NCBI RefSeq assembly: GCF_000336755.1
Contig: NZ_AOLK01000024.1
Coordinates: forward strand, 1 to 64,000
Length of the DNA stretch: 64,000 nt
From: Haloferax elongans ATCC BAA-1513
Lineage (GTDB): Archaea > Halobacteriota > Halobacteria > Halobacteriales > Haloferacaceae
Direction of reading: 5' to 3'
Each line of letters begins with the position of its first letter. Positions within the stretch are counted from its first letter, which is position 1. The notes beneath the pieces are model-generated. The model did not search any database, was not told where the DNA came from, and worked only from the letters and a program-made list of their open reading frames with translations. The position numbers and the translations under genes are program-made. Shown here piece by piece: positions 15,887 to 25,025 of the stretch.

Positions 15887-17686
15887 ATGAGTTCGGTTCC
15901 CGAGCGGAGCGACATCGACGAGGAGTACAAGTGGGACCTCGACAGCATCTACACCACCGACGAGGAGTGGGAAGCAGCCTACGAGGAGGTCGCCGAGCGC
16001 ATTCCCGAATTGGCGGCGTACGAAGGACAGGTTACCGACGACCCCGAGACGCTACTCGACCTCCTCGAGACGATGGAGTCGGTGCTCCGCGAGGTGTCGA
16101 TGGTCGTCTCCTACGCGAACCTCCGCAGCAGTGAGGACACCCGAAATCAGGAGTATCAGGCGCAGTCAGCCCGCGCGCAGGCACTCGCGTCGAAGGCGCG
16201 AAGCGCCGTCAGCTACCTCGACCCCGAACTGCAGGAACTCGACTGGGACGACATCGAGGCGTTCATGGCCGAGGAACCGGCGCTGGAAGCCTACGAGCAC
16301 TACTTCCACGACGTGCTGCGGGCGAAAGAACACACTCGCTCCGCCGAGGTCGAGGAAGTGCTCGCCGACCTCTCGGAAGTCACCGGCTCGCCGAGCGACA
16401 TCTACTCGATGCTCGCCAACGCCGACATGGAGTTCCCGACGGTCGAAAAGCCGGACGGCGAATCTGTCGAAATCACGCAGGGCAACTTCACGAAACTCCA
16501 AAAGCACCCGAACCGCGAGTTCCGCAAAACCGTCCACGAGGATTTCTACGACCGCTGGGCGGACGTTCGAAATTCGGTCGGGGCGTCGCTCAAAAACAGC
16601 GTCAAGAAGGACGTGAAGACGGCGCGTATCCGCAACTACGAGACCGCTCGTGAGGCCGCACTCGACGGCCCCAACGTCCCGGTCGAAGTGTACGACAACC
16701 TCCTCGAAACCGTCCGCGACAACCTCGACCACCTGCAGCGCCACGCCGACCTAAAGCGGCAGGCCATCGGTGCCGACCAGTTGCAGATGTGGGACCTCTA
16801 CGTCTCGTTGACCGGCGACCACGGCCCCGAGATTCCGTACGAGCAGGCGAAAGAGTACATCATCGAGGCTGTCGAACCGCTCGGCGAGGAGTATCAGTCG
16901 CGGATGGCCGAAGGCCTCGAAGACCGCTGGGTCGACGTGTACGAAAACCGCGGTAAGCGCGCCGGGGCGTTCTCCGCCGGCACCTACGACACCCAGCCGT
17001 TCATCATGATGAACTACCAGGACGACGCGGCGTCGATGTTCACGCTCGCGCACGAACTGGGTCACTCGATGCACTCGGAACTCGCACAGGAGGCCCAGCC
17101 GTGGCACGACGCCGACTACGAAATCTTCGTCGCAGAAGTCGCCTCCACGGTCAACGAGACGCTGCTGACCGAGTATCTCTTGGAGAACGTCGACGACGAC
17201 GAACTTCGGATGCACGTCCTCGACGAATACCTCGAACGCTTCCGTTCGACGCTGTTCCGCCAGACGATGTTCGCGGACTTCGAACTTCAGATTCACGAGA
17301 TTGCTGAAGAAGACGGCGCGCTCACGCCCGACCGATTCGACGAACTCTACGGCGAGGTCAAATCGACGTACTACGCCAACGCCGAGACGGACGACCACAT
17401 CGCCCGCGAGTGGATGCGGATTCCGCACTTCTACTACAACTACTACGTCTACCAGTACGCGACTGGTATCTCTGCGGCCGCCGCAATCGTCGAACGAATC
17501 CGCGAAGAAGGAGAGTCCGCCGCGGCCGACTACCGCGACGCGCTCGCACTCGGCGGCAGCGAGTACCCCATCGACGTGCTGCAGACCGCCGGCGTCGATA
17601 TGACCTCGCCCGAACCCATCGAAGACGCGATGGGCGTCTACGAGTCGTTCCTCGACGAAGCGGCGACGCTTCTGGACTTCGAGTAA
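15887..17686 (+). CDS. pepF: Oligoendopeptidase F (M3 family)
   Basis: A 599-residue cytoplasmic zinc oligopeptidase that trims peptides of roughly 6-20 residues. The zinc motif HELGH is at 389-393 in TLAHELGHSMHSELA, and the third ligand Glu follows in VAEVASTVNE. The N-terminal all-helical domain (about 20-200) is typical of PepF/thimet-type enzymes. ATG 15887 begins MSSVPERSDIDEEYKWDLD, the standard PepF N-terminus; upstream in-frame codons back to 15848 are not needed. It lies next to the M28 peptidase, forming a peptide-degradation neighbourhood. Confidence 0.93.
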   Translation: MSSVPERSDIDEEYKWDLDSIYTTDEEWEAAYEEVAERIPELAAYEGQVTDDPETLLDLLETMESVLREVSMVVSYANLRSSEDTRNQEYQAQSARAQALASKARSAVSYLDPELQELDWDDIEAFMAEEPALEAYEHYFHDVLRAKEHTRSAEVEEVLADLSEVTGSPSDIYSMLANADMEFPTVEKPDGESVEITQGNFTKLQKHPNREFRKTVHEDFYDRWADVRNSVGASLKNSVKKDVKTARIRNYETAREAALDGPNVPVEVYDNLLETVRDNLDHLQRHADLKRQAIGADQLQMWDLYVSLTGDHGPEIPYEQAKEYIIEAVEPLGEEYQSRMAEGLEDRWVDVYENRGKRAGAFSAGTYDTQPFIMMNYQDDAASMFTLAHELGHSMHSELAQEAQPWHDADYEIFVAEVASTVNETLLTEYLLENVDDDELRMHVLDEYLERFRSTLFRQTMFADFELQIHEIAEEDGALTPDRFDELYGEVKSTYYANAETDDHIAREWMRIPHFYYNYYVYQYATGISAAAAIVERIREEGESAAADYRDALALGGSEYPIDVLQTAGVDMTSPEPIEDAMGVYESFLDEAATLLDFE

Positions 17687-17692
17687 CGCCTC

Positions 17693-18304
17693 TCAGCCGA
17701 GGTGGACGACGTTCGCACGACCAGATGCGCTGTCGATGTGGACGTTGTACTCGCCGTCGTCGTCGCTCGCGGGGACGACCCACGTCGTCGACTGCTGAGA
17801 CGGTGCGTCGACAACTGCGCCGTCGTGGCCGGTGAGTTCGAGTTTTTCCCGCGCGATTCGCTGTGCTTCGAGCGGTGAGTTCACCGACTGTTCGCCGTGC
17901 CCGAGTCGGAGCGTCATCACCGGGACAGACACCTTCCGACCGACGCGCTCTGCGACGCTTCCGTTGAGAAGCCGGTTGACACCTTCACGACCGTGTGTGC
18001 CCATCACGACGAGGTCAGCGCGCAGCGTGTCGGTGTACTCAGCGATAGTCTCGGCTGGGTCACCTTCCGCGACGGTCGTCTCGACCGGGATTCCGTGTTC
18101 GTCGGCGCGTTCGCGCGCCTCGTCGAGTGCGTGTCGCCCTCGGTCAGTGCCGACATCCTCTTCGTCGCCCGCTTTCTCAGCGGTGTTTTCGACGTAGAGT
18201 GCGTGAATCTCTGCGTCGGCTAACTTGGCGAGGCTGAGTGCGTGACTCACCGCACGGGCCGCTACTGAACTGCCATCGACTGGGACGAGAATGCGAGTGT
18301 ACAT
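17693..18304 (-). CDS. Universal stress protein with a PepSY-like C-terminal extension
   Basis: The 203 residues comprise a normal Usp domain (about 1-140, opening YTRILVPVDGS with intact ATP motif GTHGREGVNRLLNGS) and an extra C-terminal segment of about 60 residues. The extension starts with a helix, EAQRIAREKLELTG, then strands, and ends with YNVHIDSASGRANVVHLG. That pattern resembles PepSY domains, which often bind and inhibit proteases. It lies tail-to-tail with pepF, six bases apart. The PepSY match is by eye only. Confidence 0.85.
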   Translation of the reverse strand: MYTRILVPVDGSSVAARAVSHALSLAKLADAEIHALYVENTAEKAGDEEDVGTDRGRHALDEARERADEHGIPVETTVAEGDPAETIAEYTDTLRADLVVMGTHGREGVNRLLNGSVAERVGRKVSVPVMTLRLGHGEQSVNSPLEAQRIAREKLELTGHDGAVVDAPSQQSTTWVVPASDDDGEYNVHIDSASGRANVVHLG

Positions 18305-18690
18305 TGTTGTCCTCCAGTCGAGATGTACGTCGAGTGGTCCGTAATAGCCGACTTCCGTTCCTATCTTTCGAGAATGGGAGTGCTGCCTAGCCACCGTGTG
18401 AACTGACGGCGACGAGAACGACAGAGACCATCACTACCAGAACTGTCGGAGTTCGGGAGGTGTCGAAGTTGCTACCCAGACGACACCGTCGAGTGGACTA
18501 TCAGAAAGTGGGGAGTGGTGTCATATTCAAACAAAGACACCCACGACAGAATGAGCCAATTGGCAGACATTTTTGATTCACAACGCATCTATCCCAAATA
18601 TTGAGGGCAGCAATATTGTGCTAAATACACACATCTAGCCAGAATGCTTGTGTATCAGAACGTTCTATCAGTAGACAGTTGGGGGAGACC
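18305..18690. other. AT-rich intergenic region with a perfect palindrome
   Basis: The right half, from about 18520, is clearly more AT-rich than the flanks. It holds AGAACGTTCT (18657-18666), a perfect 10-base palindrome, and two AATATTG copies near 18597 and 18612. No frame of useful length was found. Confidence 0.45.
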
Positions 18691-18843
18691 ATGAGCACCG
18701 AAATCAAGCCGAACGACCTTCAGTTGCTATTGGATGAAGACACAGACGTAGATGAGGTGGTCCTCGGGTTCAAGAAGAATGGGACGTTCCACGAACTCGT
18801 CACCATCGAACCGCCCCTCGACGTGTGCATCCGCCAGCACTGA
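18691..18843 (+). CDS. 50-residue acidic orphan protein
   Basis: A short frame with haloarchaeal acidic composition: MSTEIKPNDLQLLLDEDTD followed by two predicted strands (EVVLGFKKNG and FHELVTIEPPLDVCI). A purine-rich GGGGGAG lies just before the ATG and could be a ribosome-binding site. No family recognised. The palindrome AGAACGTTCT is 25 bases upstream and may be an operator. It is convergent with the phosphatase gene 16 bases away. Confidence 0.55.
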   Translation: MSTEIKPNDLQLLLDEDTDVDEVVLGFKKNGTFHELVTIEPPLDVCIRQH

Positions 18844-18859
18844 CGACGTCAATTCGCCA

Positions 18860-19354
18860 TCACGGATTCGCCGCGAGGTACGTCACCGCGAGTTCGTGTA
18901 GCGCCGGGTGAGGAATCGCGTGCGGACGTGCTTGTTGCACGCGTGCGAGTGCATCGCTGAACCGAGTGTCTGATTCTGCCGCGAGTGCCGTCGCGAGGAG
19001 CGTACTGCTCCGCGAGATACCCGCCGTACAGTGAACTAACACACTCCCCGATTCGCGTCGGAGTCGACGAACAGTCTCGACGGCGCTCTCGAAGTCCTGC
19101 CAGTCGTTACCCGGCCCATCGACGAGCGGTCGGTGGTGCGTCGTCGCCGAATACGAGTTCTCCGTGGCCGACACCACGAAGTCGAAAGCGTGGTCGTGTG
19201 CCTCGGGGTCTGCGGCGTGTTTGTTGCCGAGAAAGAGGGCTTCGTCGCCGATGCGGCGGACGACGGGGTGTGGTTCGACGTAGCCGAACGGGCGGACGTG
19301 GAGGTCGCTTTCGGAGCTACCACCACTCGGGGGATTGGTCGGCATCGTGGACAC
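18860..19354 (-). CDS. Dual-specificity protein phosphatase
   Basis: A 164-residue cysteine phosphatase of the DSP/PTP fold. The P-loop HCTAGISRS is at 108-116, with catalytic C109 and phosphate-binding R115. A likely general-acid Asp lies upstream in LVDGPGNDWQDF (about 78-88). Substrates could be phosphoproteins or small phosphates. The N-terminal 20 residues are low-complexity, and ATG 19345 is an equally good start. It lies between the orphan 18691 gene and tRNA-derived repeats. Confidence 0.85.
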   Translation of the reverse strand: MSTMPTNPPSGGSSESDLHVRPFGYVEPHPVVRRIGDEALFLGNKHAADPEAHDHAFDFVVSATENSYSATTHHRPLVDGPGNDWQDFESAVETVRRLRRESGSVLVHCTAGISRSSTLLATALAAESDTRFSDALARVQQARPHAIPHPALHELAVTYLAANP

Positions 19355-19419
19355 TACCAGATTGGTGGCATCGGTATTACGTTTTAGATGTGGCTCGGTG
19401 TCAGTCGTGGGTGGAAACC

Positions 19420-19480
19420 CGGGCTGGGAGGGACTTGAACCTCACTCGCTCGCTTCGCTCGCTCCCTGGTTCAAGTCCCT
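19420..19480. repeat. Inverted pair of tRNA-Lys 3'-end fragments
   Basis: Positions 19420-19441 repeat exactly the last 22 bases of the nearby tRNA-Lys gene (19519-19540), in the same orientation. Positions 19468-19480 repeat 13 of those bases in inverted orientation, so AGGGACTTGAACC and GGTTCAAGTCCCT form a perfect 13-bp stem. A further six or so bases beyond the inverted copy still resemble the tRNA acceptor. The loop is CGCTCG/CGAGCG-rich. This looks like a remnant of integration at the tRNA or of a duplicated gene end. Confidence 0.8.
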
Positions 19481-19518
19481 CAGAGCCGTTTCACTCCTCA
19501 CGTTGTTCGTCGTAGAAG

Positions 19519-19592
<74 letters not shown>

Positions 19593-19675
19593 TCGAACGC
19601 TCCTTAAGTGGGGATGCTGATAAGCGTTTATTTTCGTACCCAATCTGCTTTGTACCCCGTTGCCGTGTATCGACC

Positions 19676-20920
19676 ATGGACCTTCGGGACTTTGTCGACA
19701 CGCTCCTTCGGTTCGAAAGCGTCGAACGAGCCGAGGAGCCTGCACAGACGTGGGTCAAAAACCGTCTCGGCGAATTCGGGTTCGACACCTACGAGTGGAC
19801 TGCCGACCCGCAGCAACTCGCCGAGCACCCGTCGTTTCCCGACGACCCGGTCGATATCGCCACGCGCGGTCGCCCGAGCGTCGCCGGTGTGTTCGAATTC
19901 GGCGACCCCGAGGCCGGACCGACACTCGTCCTGAACGGCCACGTCGACGTCGTCCCGGCGGACGCCGAGTTGTGGACGCACGACCCCTTCTTACCCCGGT
20001 GGGACGACGACGCCGGGACAGTCACCGCCCGTGGGGCGGCCGACATGAAGTCCGGTCTCGCCACGTGTGTCTTCGCGGCGCTCGACGTTCGCGACGCAGT
20101 CGAATCTGGCGACCTCGACCTCGACGGTCGACTCGTCGTCGAAAGCGTCGTCGGCGAAGAAGAAGGTGGTATCGGCGCGGCGGCGGCCGCGCTGGACAAT
20201 CCCTATCCGTTCGAGCGGGATGCGGCGCTCGTCGCGGAGCCGACGCGACTGCAACCCATTCTCGCCACCGAGGGGTCGGTGATGAAGCGCCTGCGACTCA
20301 CCGGCCGGAGCGCCCACGCGGCGTCGCGATGGCGCGGTGTGGACGTGCTGCCGAAGTTCGAGGCGATTCGACAGACGTTCTTCGAACTCGAATCGGAGCG
20401 ATGTGAGACGGTGACGCATCCGCTGTACGACCATCCGATTCCGTGGCCCGTCTGCGTCGGGCGCGTCGAAGCCGGGTCGTGGGCATCGACCGTCGCCGGG
20501 ACGCTGACCGCCGAGTGGCGGCTGGGGGTTGCACCCGGCGAGAGCGTCGCCGAAGTCGAACAACTGTTCGAAGAACGATTGGCCGAGGTCGTCGCGGACG
20601 ACGAGTGGCTGTCCGAACACCCGCCGACGTTCGAGCGGTTTTCTATCCAGTTCGAAGCCGCCGAAGTGAGTCCGGACGAACCCGTCGTCGAAGCGGTCCA
20701 AAGCGCGCTTCGGGCGGTCGACCTCGACGACGACCCGGCTGGCGCGACCTATGGCGCGGACTCACGGCACTACGTCCACGCAGGAATTCCGACGGTGCTG
20801 TTCGGGCCGGGCGATATCGACCAGGCCCACTTCCCGGACGAGACGATTGCGTGGGACGAAGTCGAGACTGCTCGTGGCGTGATTGGAGACGCTGCGCGGC
20901 GCTTCCTTCAGTCGAAGTAG
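19676..20920 (+). CDS. M20-family metallopeptidase / deacylase (ArgE-DapE type)
   Basis: A 414-residue di-zinc amidohydrolase that removes acyl groups or cleaves small amides. The first zinc ligand is His in LVLNGHVDVVP (about 78-88), the bridging Asp is in GAADMKSG, the catalytic Glu pair is in GEEEGGIG, and the last His is in QAHFPDE near the end. A dimerisation domain lies at about 205-310. The exact substrate is unknown; ArgE, DapE or a general carboxypeptidase are all possible. It overlaps the end of the convergent DUF7119 gene by 13 bases. Confidence 0.87.
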   Translation: MDLRDFVDTLLRFESVERAEEPAQTWVKNRLGEFGFDTYEWTADPQQLAEHPSFPDDPVDIATRGRPSVAGVFEFGDPEAGPTLVLNGHVDVVPADAELWTHDPFLPRWDDDAGTVTARGAADMKSGLATCVFAALDVRDAVESGDLDLDGRLVVESVVGEEEGGIGAAAAALDNPYPFERDAALVAEPTRLQPILATEGSVMKRLRLTGRSAHAASRWRGVDVLPKFEAIRQTFFELESERCETVTHPLYDHPIPWPVCVGRVEAGSWASTVAGTLTAEWRLGVAPGESVAEVEQLFEERLAEVVADDEWLSEHPPTFERFSIQFEAAEVSPDEPVVEAVQSALRAVDLDDDPAGATYGADSRHYVHAGIPTVLFGPGDIDQAHFPDETIAWDEVETARGVIGDAARRFLQSK

Positions 20921-21579
20921 TCGTCGAGCGCGTCGGTGACGATAGTTCCGGGGTCAACGTCGTCCAGTGAGGCTTGGCGGCGAAGTTCGAGGTACACCGC
21001 CGGCGGGAGCGATACCTCGAGCGTCCCGAGGTCGACACCGTGGGCCTCCAGCACCTCCGTCGCCGACTGGCCGTTGTTGATTTCACTGGCGAGTCGTCGG
21101 ACCTCTCGGACGGTCAATCCCGCGTCGAGCGTCGCCCACGCGAGGTGGAGTCGCGCGTCGCCCGAGACGCGGGCGATGTGCTTCGCGGCGGTCGGTGCAA
21201 TCCGGCCGCGCGCGACGTGGCGACGGACCGACTGCGGCAGGTCGTGGACGCGCGCCCACTTTCGGATGAACGAGACCGAAACGTCACCACCGGCGCGTTC
21301 TGCGGCGCGTTTGTACGAGCCGACACCGCGAACGAGGGCGGCACAGGCGGCCGCCCCGCGAAGCATCAACACGTGGTCGTCGCCCGCCGAAGACTCGGCA
21401 AACGACCGAACCGTTCGAGCGGCCTCTGCGACGCTCTCGGGGTCGTCAGGGTCGAAGCCAACCGCCTCGGAGGCCCGTTCGCCCGTCACGGCGGGGTCGC
21501 CACGGACGACGGGGGCACCGACCGGTTCGGCACGGTCAGCCCGGACTCGGTGCGTCCCGCGGCGTTCGTCGTTCGTCAT
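20908..21579 (-). CDS. DUF7119-type protein with ParB-like helix-turn-helix
   Basis: A 223-residue haloarchaeal protein. The middle resembles the ParB/KorB helical DNA-binding region: SYKRAAERAGGDVSVSFIRK, then VHDLPQSVRRHVARGRIAPTAA, then ARVSGDARLHLAW. The C-terminus (SLPPAVYLELRRQASLDD) looks like a small ribbon or helical dimerisation element. It is last in a reverse-strand run after two microprotein genes, 67 bases downstream of the second. DNA binding is inferred; the family name is from memory. Confidence 0.78.
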   Translation of the reverse strand: MTNDERRGTHRVRADRAEPVGAPVVRGDPAVTGERASEAVGFDPDDPESVAEAARTVRSFAESSAGDDHVLMLRGAAACAALVRGVGSYKRAAERAGGDVSVSFIRKWARVHDLPQSVRRHVARGRIAPTAAKHIARVSGDARLHLAWATLDAGLTVREVRRLASEINNGQSATEVLEAHGVDLGTLEVSLPPAVYLELRRQASLDDVDPGTIVTDALDDYFD

Positions 21580-21646
21580 CTACAAACAGGTTTTGCGCTC
21601 TCGGATAAAAACATCACCCCGACTGGCGAGATTCGCGCGAGAGCGG

Positions 21647-21814
21647 CTATTCGTCTCTGGATTCCGAAAGATGCGACCAGATTTCCGTACATCCAGCGCC
21701 GTCTTCGAGGTCTTTGAGGTGGGCGGCCGGGTCGATGTCTTCGTCTTCGTCGTGAAGTTCCTGTTCCGCGTCGACGTCTGAGTCTGTTTCTGGTTCTAAT
21801 TCGGCGTTTGTCAT
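21647..21814 (-). CDS. Acidic 55-residue microprotein
   Basis: MTNAELEPETDSDVDAE opens a disordered acidic half. The second half is more ordered and looks conserved (HLKDLEDGAGCTEIWSHLSE). Its ATG overlaps the TGA of the preceding microprotein gene, implying coupled translation. Haloarchaeal amino-acid composition argues that it is real. Function unknown; it may associate with the DUF7119 product encoded 67 bases on. Confidence 0.65.
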   Translation of the reverse strand: MTNAELEPETDSDVDAEQELHDEDEDIDPAAHLKDLEDGAGCTEIWSHLSESRDE

Positions 21815-21897
21815 TCGTCGTCCTCCGTTGGTTCGAACAGTTCGGGGGCCGCGTCGGCGGAGGCGTGTTGTCGGGCAGCGCTGGGGCGGTCACTCAT
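21811..21897 (-). CDS. 28-residue microprotein
   Basis: Reads MSDRPSAARQHASADAAPEL and ends in EDDE. A second ATG one codon upstream (21900) is equally possible. It is kept as a gene because its stop overlaps the ATG of the 55-residue frame (ATGA) and its composition is acidic. It could be only a short leader peptide for the downstream genes. Confidence 0.45.
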   Translation of the reverse strand: MSDRPSAARQHASADAAPELFEPTEDDE

Positions 21898-22115
21898 CAT
21901 CCCTCCGTAACGAGGGCACACCCATAAGCCAATCCGCACCTGTAACGTGTACCCGTACTCCCGGGTACCGGAACCGCTTGCCACTATCTCATACGGCCGA
22001 AATCAGGCAAAACCACCCGACACCGACGGAGAACCGACAGCTATCGTCGTCGTGTTCCGAAGCGTGGATTGCGGCCGTCGTCTGGCATAGGTACCTGCGT
22101 TCCCAAAGCTGGTGT

Positions 22116-22436
22116 ATGAGTGTTTCTCTGCGCGTGCTCGACGATGGCGCGTGGGTCTCGGTAAACGACAGTCGGCAAGTGAGTGTGAGCGAACTCTGGC
22201 GTCTCGACGCCCCGGAGTTCTGCTCGTGTACGGTTCCCGACTTCGTCGTCGAGAACTTCCAGTCAGTCGGCGTCGACGGCCGAACCATCACGGCCAACGT
22301 CTACGGCCAGTGCATCCAGTGCGGCGAGACCGGCGTCCCCGGCTGGATTCCAGTTGGCCGACTCAAGAACGGCGAATACGTCGATTTAGACCGCGAGAAC
22401 GTCGTTCTCCCGGCTCACGACGGCCACGAGAACTAG
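22116..22436 (+). CDS. Small protein with CxC and CxxC zinc-binding pattern
   Basis: A 106-residue beta-rich protein. A CSC motif (about 38-40) and CIQC (about 67-70, in YGQCIQCGETGVPGWIPVG) could hold one zinc. The haloarchaeal DUF8134 family has this look, but I am not certain of the number. The ATG is taken where MSVSLRVLDDGAWV begins; the same frame stays open upstream without coding character. It precedes the nitrite/sulfite reductase gene by 91 bases. Confidence 0.72.
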   Translation: MSVSLRVLDDGAWVSVNDSRQVSVSELWRLDAPEFCSCTVPDFVVENFQSVGVDGRTITANVYGQCIQCGETGVPGWIPVGRLKNGEYVDLDRENVVLPAHDGHEN

Positions 22437-22527
22437 GCTGCAATTGTTGCCGCTTTTAGGCAGCACCGGGAAGGGTTGACGGTACGCTCGGGGCCTTACG
22501 TGGGGGAACACATGGGTACTCGTACGA

Positions 22528-24300
22528 ATGCCCACGGACGTCGAGCGCTGGAAATCAGAGGTTTACGGTAACGAGATACGAGAGCATCTGTTCGAGTTCG
22601 CAGAAGAAGGCTGGGACTCCATCCCGGAAGACGAACGGGATGCGTGGTTCGAGCGCTTCAAATGGTGGGGACTGTACCACCAGCGGAGCGGTCAGGAGTC
22701 GTACTTCATGCTCCGCATCGGGACGCCGAACGGCCGTCTCGACCCCGGCCAACTCCGCGTCGTCGGCGAAGTCGCAAAGGAGTACGCGACCGGCCCGGGG
22801 ACGAACCCCATCTTCGGTGACGCCTACGCCGACATCACGACCCGACAGGCCATCCAGCTGCACTGGATAAAACTCGAAGACGTCCCGGACCTCTTCGAGA
22901 AACTCGAAGCGAACGGGCTGACCGCCCAGCAGGCGTGTGGTGACTCCTGGCGGAACATCGTCGGCAACCCGATGGCTGGCAACGACGCCGAAGAGATAAT
23001 CGACGCGTGGCCCGTCATCAAGGAACTCAACGAGACGTTCAAAGGAGACGACGACCACTCGAACCTCCCGCGGAAGTGGAAGGTCTCTGTGGCGGGGTCG
23101 GCCGACGGCTCCGGTCAGGGAGACATCAACGACCTCGCTCTCGAACCGGCGTACAAGGAAATCGATGGCGAGCGCACGGTCGGCTTCAACGTCCGCGTCG
23201 GCGGCGGCCTCGCCCGCAACGAGCCGCGACACGCCCGCGACATCGACGTGTGGGTCGCACCCGAAGACGCCGCGGCGGTCTCTGGCGGTCTGTCGGCGCT
23301 CTTCCGCGACCACGGCGACCGCGAGAATCGGTACAACGCCCGCATCAAGTTCCTCGTCGACGAGTGGGGAACCGAGAAGGTCCGCGAAGTCCTCCAAGAG
23401 GACTACGTGGACTTCGAACTGGAGACCGCGGGCGAAGACGTGCGCGACCAGTACACCTACAACGCCGGTGGCGACGGTCGCAACGACCTCGTCGGCATCC
23501 ACAAGCAGAAAGACGGGAAGAACTTCGTCGGCCTGAACGTCCTCGTCGGCCGCATGGGCGCAGACGACGTGCTCGAACTCGCCGACCTTGCCGAGAAGTA
23601 CGGCTCCGGCGCGGCCCGTCTAACCCAGCGTCAGAACATCATCATCCCGGACGTGCCGGACGAGGAGCTCGACGAGTTCCTCTCCGAGGACCTGCTGGAC
23701 CACTACTCGCCGGACCCCTCGCCGTTCATGCGCGGCTCTGTCGCCTGTACGGGCACCGAGTTCTGTTCGCTCTCCATCGTGGAGACGAAGAACCGCCAGG
23801 TTCGCTTCGCGCGCTGGCTGAAGGAGAACGTCGAACTCCCGGAGGGTATCGACCAGTTCCACATCCACCTCTCGGGCTGCACGGCCTCGTGCGCCCAGCC
23901 CCAGATTGCGGATGTCAGTCTCCGCGGTATGAAGACCCGCAAAAACGGGGACCCGGTCGAAGCGCTCGACATCGGTCTCGGCGGCGGCCTCGGCGAAGAA
24001 CCGCAGTTCGCCCGCTGGGTCACCCAGCGCGTCCCCGTGGACGAGGTTCCCGGCGCAATCAAGAACCTCCTCGCGTCCTTCGAGGAACTCCGCGAGGGCG
24101 ACGAGACGTTCCGTGACTTCATCCAGCGTCACGACGACGACGAACTCGCGGACCTCGTCGAACCCGAAGAGACCAGCTACGAGGACCCGATGATGCACAA
24201 CACGAAGCGCACGTGGTACCCGTACGCCGAAGAAGACAGCCTCGACGCCGGCCCTGCGCCGACCCACGCCGACGGCACGCCAATCACGAGCGACGACTGA
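22528..24300 (+). CDS. nirA: Ferredoxin-dependent nitrite/sulfite reductase (siroheme, 4Fe-4S)
   Basis: Six-electron reduction of nitrite to ammonia or sulfite to sulfide in assimilation. The 590 residues contain two ferredoxin-like half-domains and two siroheme/4Fe-4S domains. Cluster cysteines follow C-x5-C and C-x3-C: C407 and C413 in CTGTEFC, C451 and C455 in CTASC. TRQAIQLHW is the first siroheme-contact motif. Nitrate reductase, nitrate transporter and siroheme genes are absent nearby, so nitrite versus sulfite is unsettled; the symbol follows the closest archaeal type. A CCTTACGT box sits about 29 bases before ATG 22528. Confidence 0.88.
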   Translation: MPTDVERWKSEVYGNEIREHLFEFAEEGWDSIPEDERDAWFERFKWWGLYHQRSGQESYFMLRIGTPNGRLDPGQLRVVGEVAKEYATGPGTNPIFGDAYADITTRQAIQLHWIKLEDVPDLFEKLEANGLTAQQACGDSWRNIVGNPMAGNDAEEIIDAWPVIKELNETFKGDDDHSNLPRKWKVSVAGSADGSGQGDINDLALEPAYKEIDGERTVGFNVRVGGGLARNEPRHARDIDVWVAPEDAAAVSGGLSALFRDHGDRENRYNARIKFLVDEWGTEKVREVLQEDYVDFELETAGEDVRDQYTYNAGGDGRNDLVGIHKQKDGKNFVGLNVLVGRMGADDVLELADLAEKYGSGAARLTQRQNIIIPDVPDEELDEFLSEDLLDHYSPDPSPFMRGSVACTGTEFCSLSIVETKNRQVRFARWLKENVELPEGIDQFHIHLSGCTASCAQPQIADVSLRGMKTRKNGDPVEALDIGLGGGLGEEPQFARWVTQRVPVDEVPGAIKNLLASFEELREGDETFRDFIQRHDDDELADLVEPEETSYEDPMMHNTKRTWYPYAEEDSLDAGPAPTHADGTPITSDD

Positions 24301-24375
24301 CGACGGCTCCGGGGCGTTCGTTTCGCTCGTTTCTGTACCCTGCCAGCTATCTACGACCACACCGAACTTCCATCC

Positions 24376-24660
24376 ATGCCAGACCGAATCTTGAAGGTCA
24401 ACGCCTACACGACCCTCGACCTCGTCGACGGGACGGCGAAGGGCCACGACTTCGAAGAGTCGGCGTTCGCGGTCCTCAACGTCACCTCACCGCGGAAGAA
24501 CCCCGACGAAATCACGCTCGAACTCGAACTCGACGGAACACAACTGGAGTCGCTTCCCACGCACGCCGACCGCGTCACGCTCTCTCCCGAAGACGCCCGG
24601 AAAGTCGCTGCCGACCTCGAAAAACACGCCGACCGCGTCGAAGCGACGCAAGACGACTGA
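24376..24660 (+). CDS. Conserved haloarchaeal protein (DUF6360-like)
   Basis: A 94-residue acidic protein, roughly half beta (LKVNAYTTLDLVDG, ITLELELDGTQLE) and ending in a helix (SPEDARKVAADLEKHADRVE). It follows nirA by 75 bases on the same strand and may be cotranscribed. Function unknown; the family number is from memory. Confidence 0.72.
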   Translation: MPDRILKVNAYTTLDLVDGTAKGHDFEESAFAVLNVTSPRKNPDEITLELELDGTQLESLPTHADRVTLSPEDARKVAADLEKHADRVEATQDD

Positions 24661-25025
24661 CCGCGGCGGCCGGGTTTCGGCCGTAGGCTTCTCTAGGCGA
24701 GCCACGAGCCGAGAGCGTCTGCCACGCGAGCGCGAACCCCAACGAGGTGGCGGCGAGGGAAGAAGGTGAGATAACTCGGCCCACGGTAAACAAAACCATG
24801 GTACTCAGTAGACTGATTTCGCGCCATATTACACCAATCTGCCCACGAAGTAGTTGTTCGTACATCCACAGACGTAATCGGTAGACATATGGGTAACAGG
24901 CGAACAGTAATGAACGTGTTAGCGATGACGCCTCAACGCCGTCCACGCATCGCGCGTCGACCGCACACGACCTCCCGCGCTCACCCGGCAAATCGAACGC
25001 CGGTCACAGCGCGGGGGGTGGTGGC
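24661..25025. other. Non-coding gap before the EamA gene
   Basis: The gap is mixed in composition, with an AT-richer centre at 24790-24900. A frame of 46 codons from 24892 is Arg-rich and lacks haloarchaeal acidic character, so it is not called. I see no RNA gene or repeat. Confidence 0.4.
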
